A stretch of DNA of 64,000 nt from Roseomonas aerilata DSM 19363 (GTDB taxonomy: Bacteria; Pseudomonadota; Alphaproteobacteria; Acetobacterales; Acetobacteraceae), in assembly GCF_000711725.1 (NCBI RefSeq), contig NZ_JONP01000012.1, positions 1-64,000 on the forward strand, given 5' to 3'. The notes beneath the pieces are model-generated. The model made no database searches, was not told where the DNA came from, and saw nothing but the letters and a program-made list of their open reading frames with translations. Positions 62,769-64,000 of the stretch are shown in pieces (position 1 is the first letter of the stretch; every line of letters begins with the position of its first letter). Position numbers and translations under genes: made by a program.

Positions 62769-64000
62769 TCAAGCCCCGGCGGGGCGGTTCTCCACCATGG
62801 CCATCAGGGTCTCCAGCGCGTCCGCCTCCTCCGCCGGCTTGTCCGGCCGCAGGCGGGCGATGCGGGGGAAGCGCATCGCGACGCCCGAGCGGTGGCGGGA
62901 GGAGAGCTGGGCGGCGTCGAAGATCACCTCCAGCACGAAGGCCTTCTCCACCTCCCGCACGGGGCCGAAGCGGCCGGTGGTGTGGTTGCGGACCCAGCGG
63001 TCGAGCATCACCAGCTCCTGGTCGGTGAAGCCGGAATAGGCCTTGCCGACGGGCACCAACTCCCGCGTGCCATCCTCGTTCGTCCGCCAGAGGCCAAAGG
63101 TATAGTCGGAATAGTAGCTGCTGCGTTTGCCGTGGCCGCGCTGGGCGTACATCAGCACGGCGTCCACCGTCAGCGGCGCGCGCTTCCATTTCCACCAGAG
63201 GCCCTTCACCCGGCCAGGGAGGTAGGGGCTGTCCGCGCGCTTGAGCATCAGCCCCTCGATCGAGGCCGCGCGGGCGGTGTCACGCAGCCCGGAGAGATGG
63301 TCGAGGCCGGTGAAGGGGATCATCTCCGACACGTCCATGCGGGCGGGGGCGTGGCGGGCGTACCAGGCCTCAAGGCGCGCGCGGCGGGCGTCGAAGGGCA
63401 GGGCGCGGAGGTCCTCCTCACCGTCCAGCAGCAGGTCATAGAGGCGGACGGCCACGGGGTAGTCGCGCATGAGCTTCGGGCCGATCACCTTGCGGTTCAG
63501 CCGCTGCTGGAGATCGGAGAAGGGGGCGACCGTTCCATCCCTGATCACCAGCAGCTCGCCGTCGAGCACGGCGTGGAACTCCATGGCCTCGGCGATCTCG
63601 GGGAAGGCGCCGGAGATGTCCTCGCCGGTCCGGGACCACATGCGGCGGCCGCCAGGCCCGGCGGTGAGCTGGACGCGGATGCCGTCCCATTTCCACTCGG
63701 CGCGCCAGTCGCCGGGGTTCGCCTCCACCGCCGCGACATCGGCAGGGGCCTCCAGCGGGTGGGCAAGCATGAGGGGGCGGAAGACCGGGGCGCCTGCGGC
63801 ATCGGGGCGGGGCCCCTGTCCCTCCAGCCAGCGGAAAAGGGGGATGTAGGGGGGCGCGACGCCGTGCCAGACCTCCTCGATCTCGCCGACCTCCTGCCCG
63901 GACCATTCGGCGAGCGCCGTTTTAGCCAGCCGGGCGGAGGCGCCGACGCGGAGCCCGCCGGTGACGAGCTTGATCAGCGCCAGGCGGCCGCCGGCATCGA
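62769..64000 (-). CDS. ATP-dependent DNA ligase, 5' end beyond the window
   Basis: The frame stays open from the stop at 62769 to the right edge, giving at least 410 residues of the C-terminal part. The edge codes for the N-terminal ligase domain (ALIKLVTGGLRVGASARLAK), so only a short start is missing. The adenylation domain has motif I EWKWDGIRVQL with the Lys that carries AMP, motif III VLDGELLV, motif IV SIEGLMLKR and motif V GLWWKWKR. The C-terminal OB domain includes VPVGKAYSGFTDQEL and VRNHTTGRFGPVREV. This matches bacterial ligases of the type encoded with Lhr-like helicases and exonucleases in a DNA repair cluster. Confidence 0.9.
   Translation of the reverse strand, partial: DAGGRLALIKLVTGGLRVGASARLAKTALAEWSGQEVGEIEEVWHGVAPPYIPLFRWLEGQGPRPDAAGAPVFRPLMLAHPLEAPADVAAVEANPGDWRAEWKWDGIRVQLTAGPGGRRMWSRTGEDISGAFPEIAEAMEFHAVLDGELLVIRDGTVAPFSDLQQRLNRKVIGPKLMRDYPVAVRLYDLLLDGEEDLRALPFDARRARLEAWYARHAPARMDVSEMIPFTGLDHLSGLRDTARAASIEGLMLKRADSPYLPGRVKGLWWKWKRAPLTVDAVLMYAQRGHGKRSSYYSDYTFGLWRTNEDGTRELVPVGKAYSGFTDQELVMLDRWVRNHTTGRFGPVREVEKAFVLEVIFDAAQLSSRHRSGVAMRFPRIARLRPDKPAEEADALETLMAMVENRPAGA

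Noticed and set aside
63768-63770. ATG at 63770 as the start of the DNA ligase
   Set aside because: The same frame continues without a stop to the window edge and codes for the conserved N-terminal ligase domain, so this ATG is internal.

Overview
The window is about 64 kb of uniformly GC-rich, densely coded DNA. It looks like the chromosome of a free-living alphaproteobacterium, most likely of the Rhodospirillales/Acetobacteraceae type (Roseomonas-like). That placement is inferred from the end of an rRNA operon with 5S followed by initiator tRNA, a PhyR-NepR-EcfG general stress response locus, several Bug-type binding proteins, and the base composition. No insertion sequence, prophage, integrase, CRISPR array or compositional island was seen, and no gap between genes exceeds about 200 bases.

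Layout. 1-315: 5S rRNA, tRNA-fMet and a terminator. 331-4320 (minus): an SbmA/BacA-like ABC exporter-type protein, a secreted unknown protein, a tiny DUF1328 membrane protein, a CsbD protein and phyR. 4453-7838 (plus): two EcfG-type sigma factors, nepR and a HisKA_2 sensor kinase, which with phyR form the general stress response module. 7976-8718: two small envelope proteins, the first behind an EcfG-like promoter. 8809-14310: a Pho box, then pstSCAB-phoU-phoB. 14382-24993: a chemosensory cluster combined with partner-switch genes (RsbW-like kinase, STAS protein, cheR, cheW, cheB, pseudo-Hpt-receiver, cheA, a FabA-like hot-dog protein, and on the other strand a receiver-PP2C phosphatase and an MCP). 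25149-26991: RraA-like protein, methyltransferase, thioesterase. 27149-38890: a catabolic operon with class II aldolase, two YtcJ-type amidohydrolases, a TrzN/SsnA-like hydrolase, a complete Dpp-type ABC transporter and a small CPFC protein. 38955-42280: iron-type alcohol dehydrogenase, ECF sigma, anti-sigma, DUF4394 protein. 42331-47165 (minus): secD, secF, a Bug protein and an EAL protein. 47309-48277: a Gfo/Idh/MocA oxidoreductase. 48274-54516: a LysR-regulated lower pathway of protocatechuate/gallate 4,5-cleavage (LigI, GalB and LigK-type enzymes) with accessory genes. 54602-60030 (minus): repeat lipoprotein, cueR, copA and an MCP-PilZ protein. 60099-64000 (minus): hybrid histidine kinase and an ATP-dependent DNA ligase cut by the window edge.

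How the genes work together. The stress module can be read as sensor kinase to PhyR to NepR to EcfG, with candidate output promoters inside the window (GCAAC-N16/17-CGTT in front of the DUF1328 and ElaB/YqjD-like genes). The 14-25 kb region has every part needed for an MCP to signal through CheA to a receiver-controlled phosphatase, a STAS antagonist and an RsbW-type kinase, that is, a chemosensory array whose output is a partner switch rather than a flagellar motor. Within it are a receptor-pathway protein whose Hpt histidine appears replaced by aspartate and a FabA-fold protein that lacks the catalytic histidine. This cluster is the best candidate for an undescribed system here. All assignments come from reading the sequence; no database search was possible.
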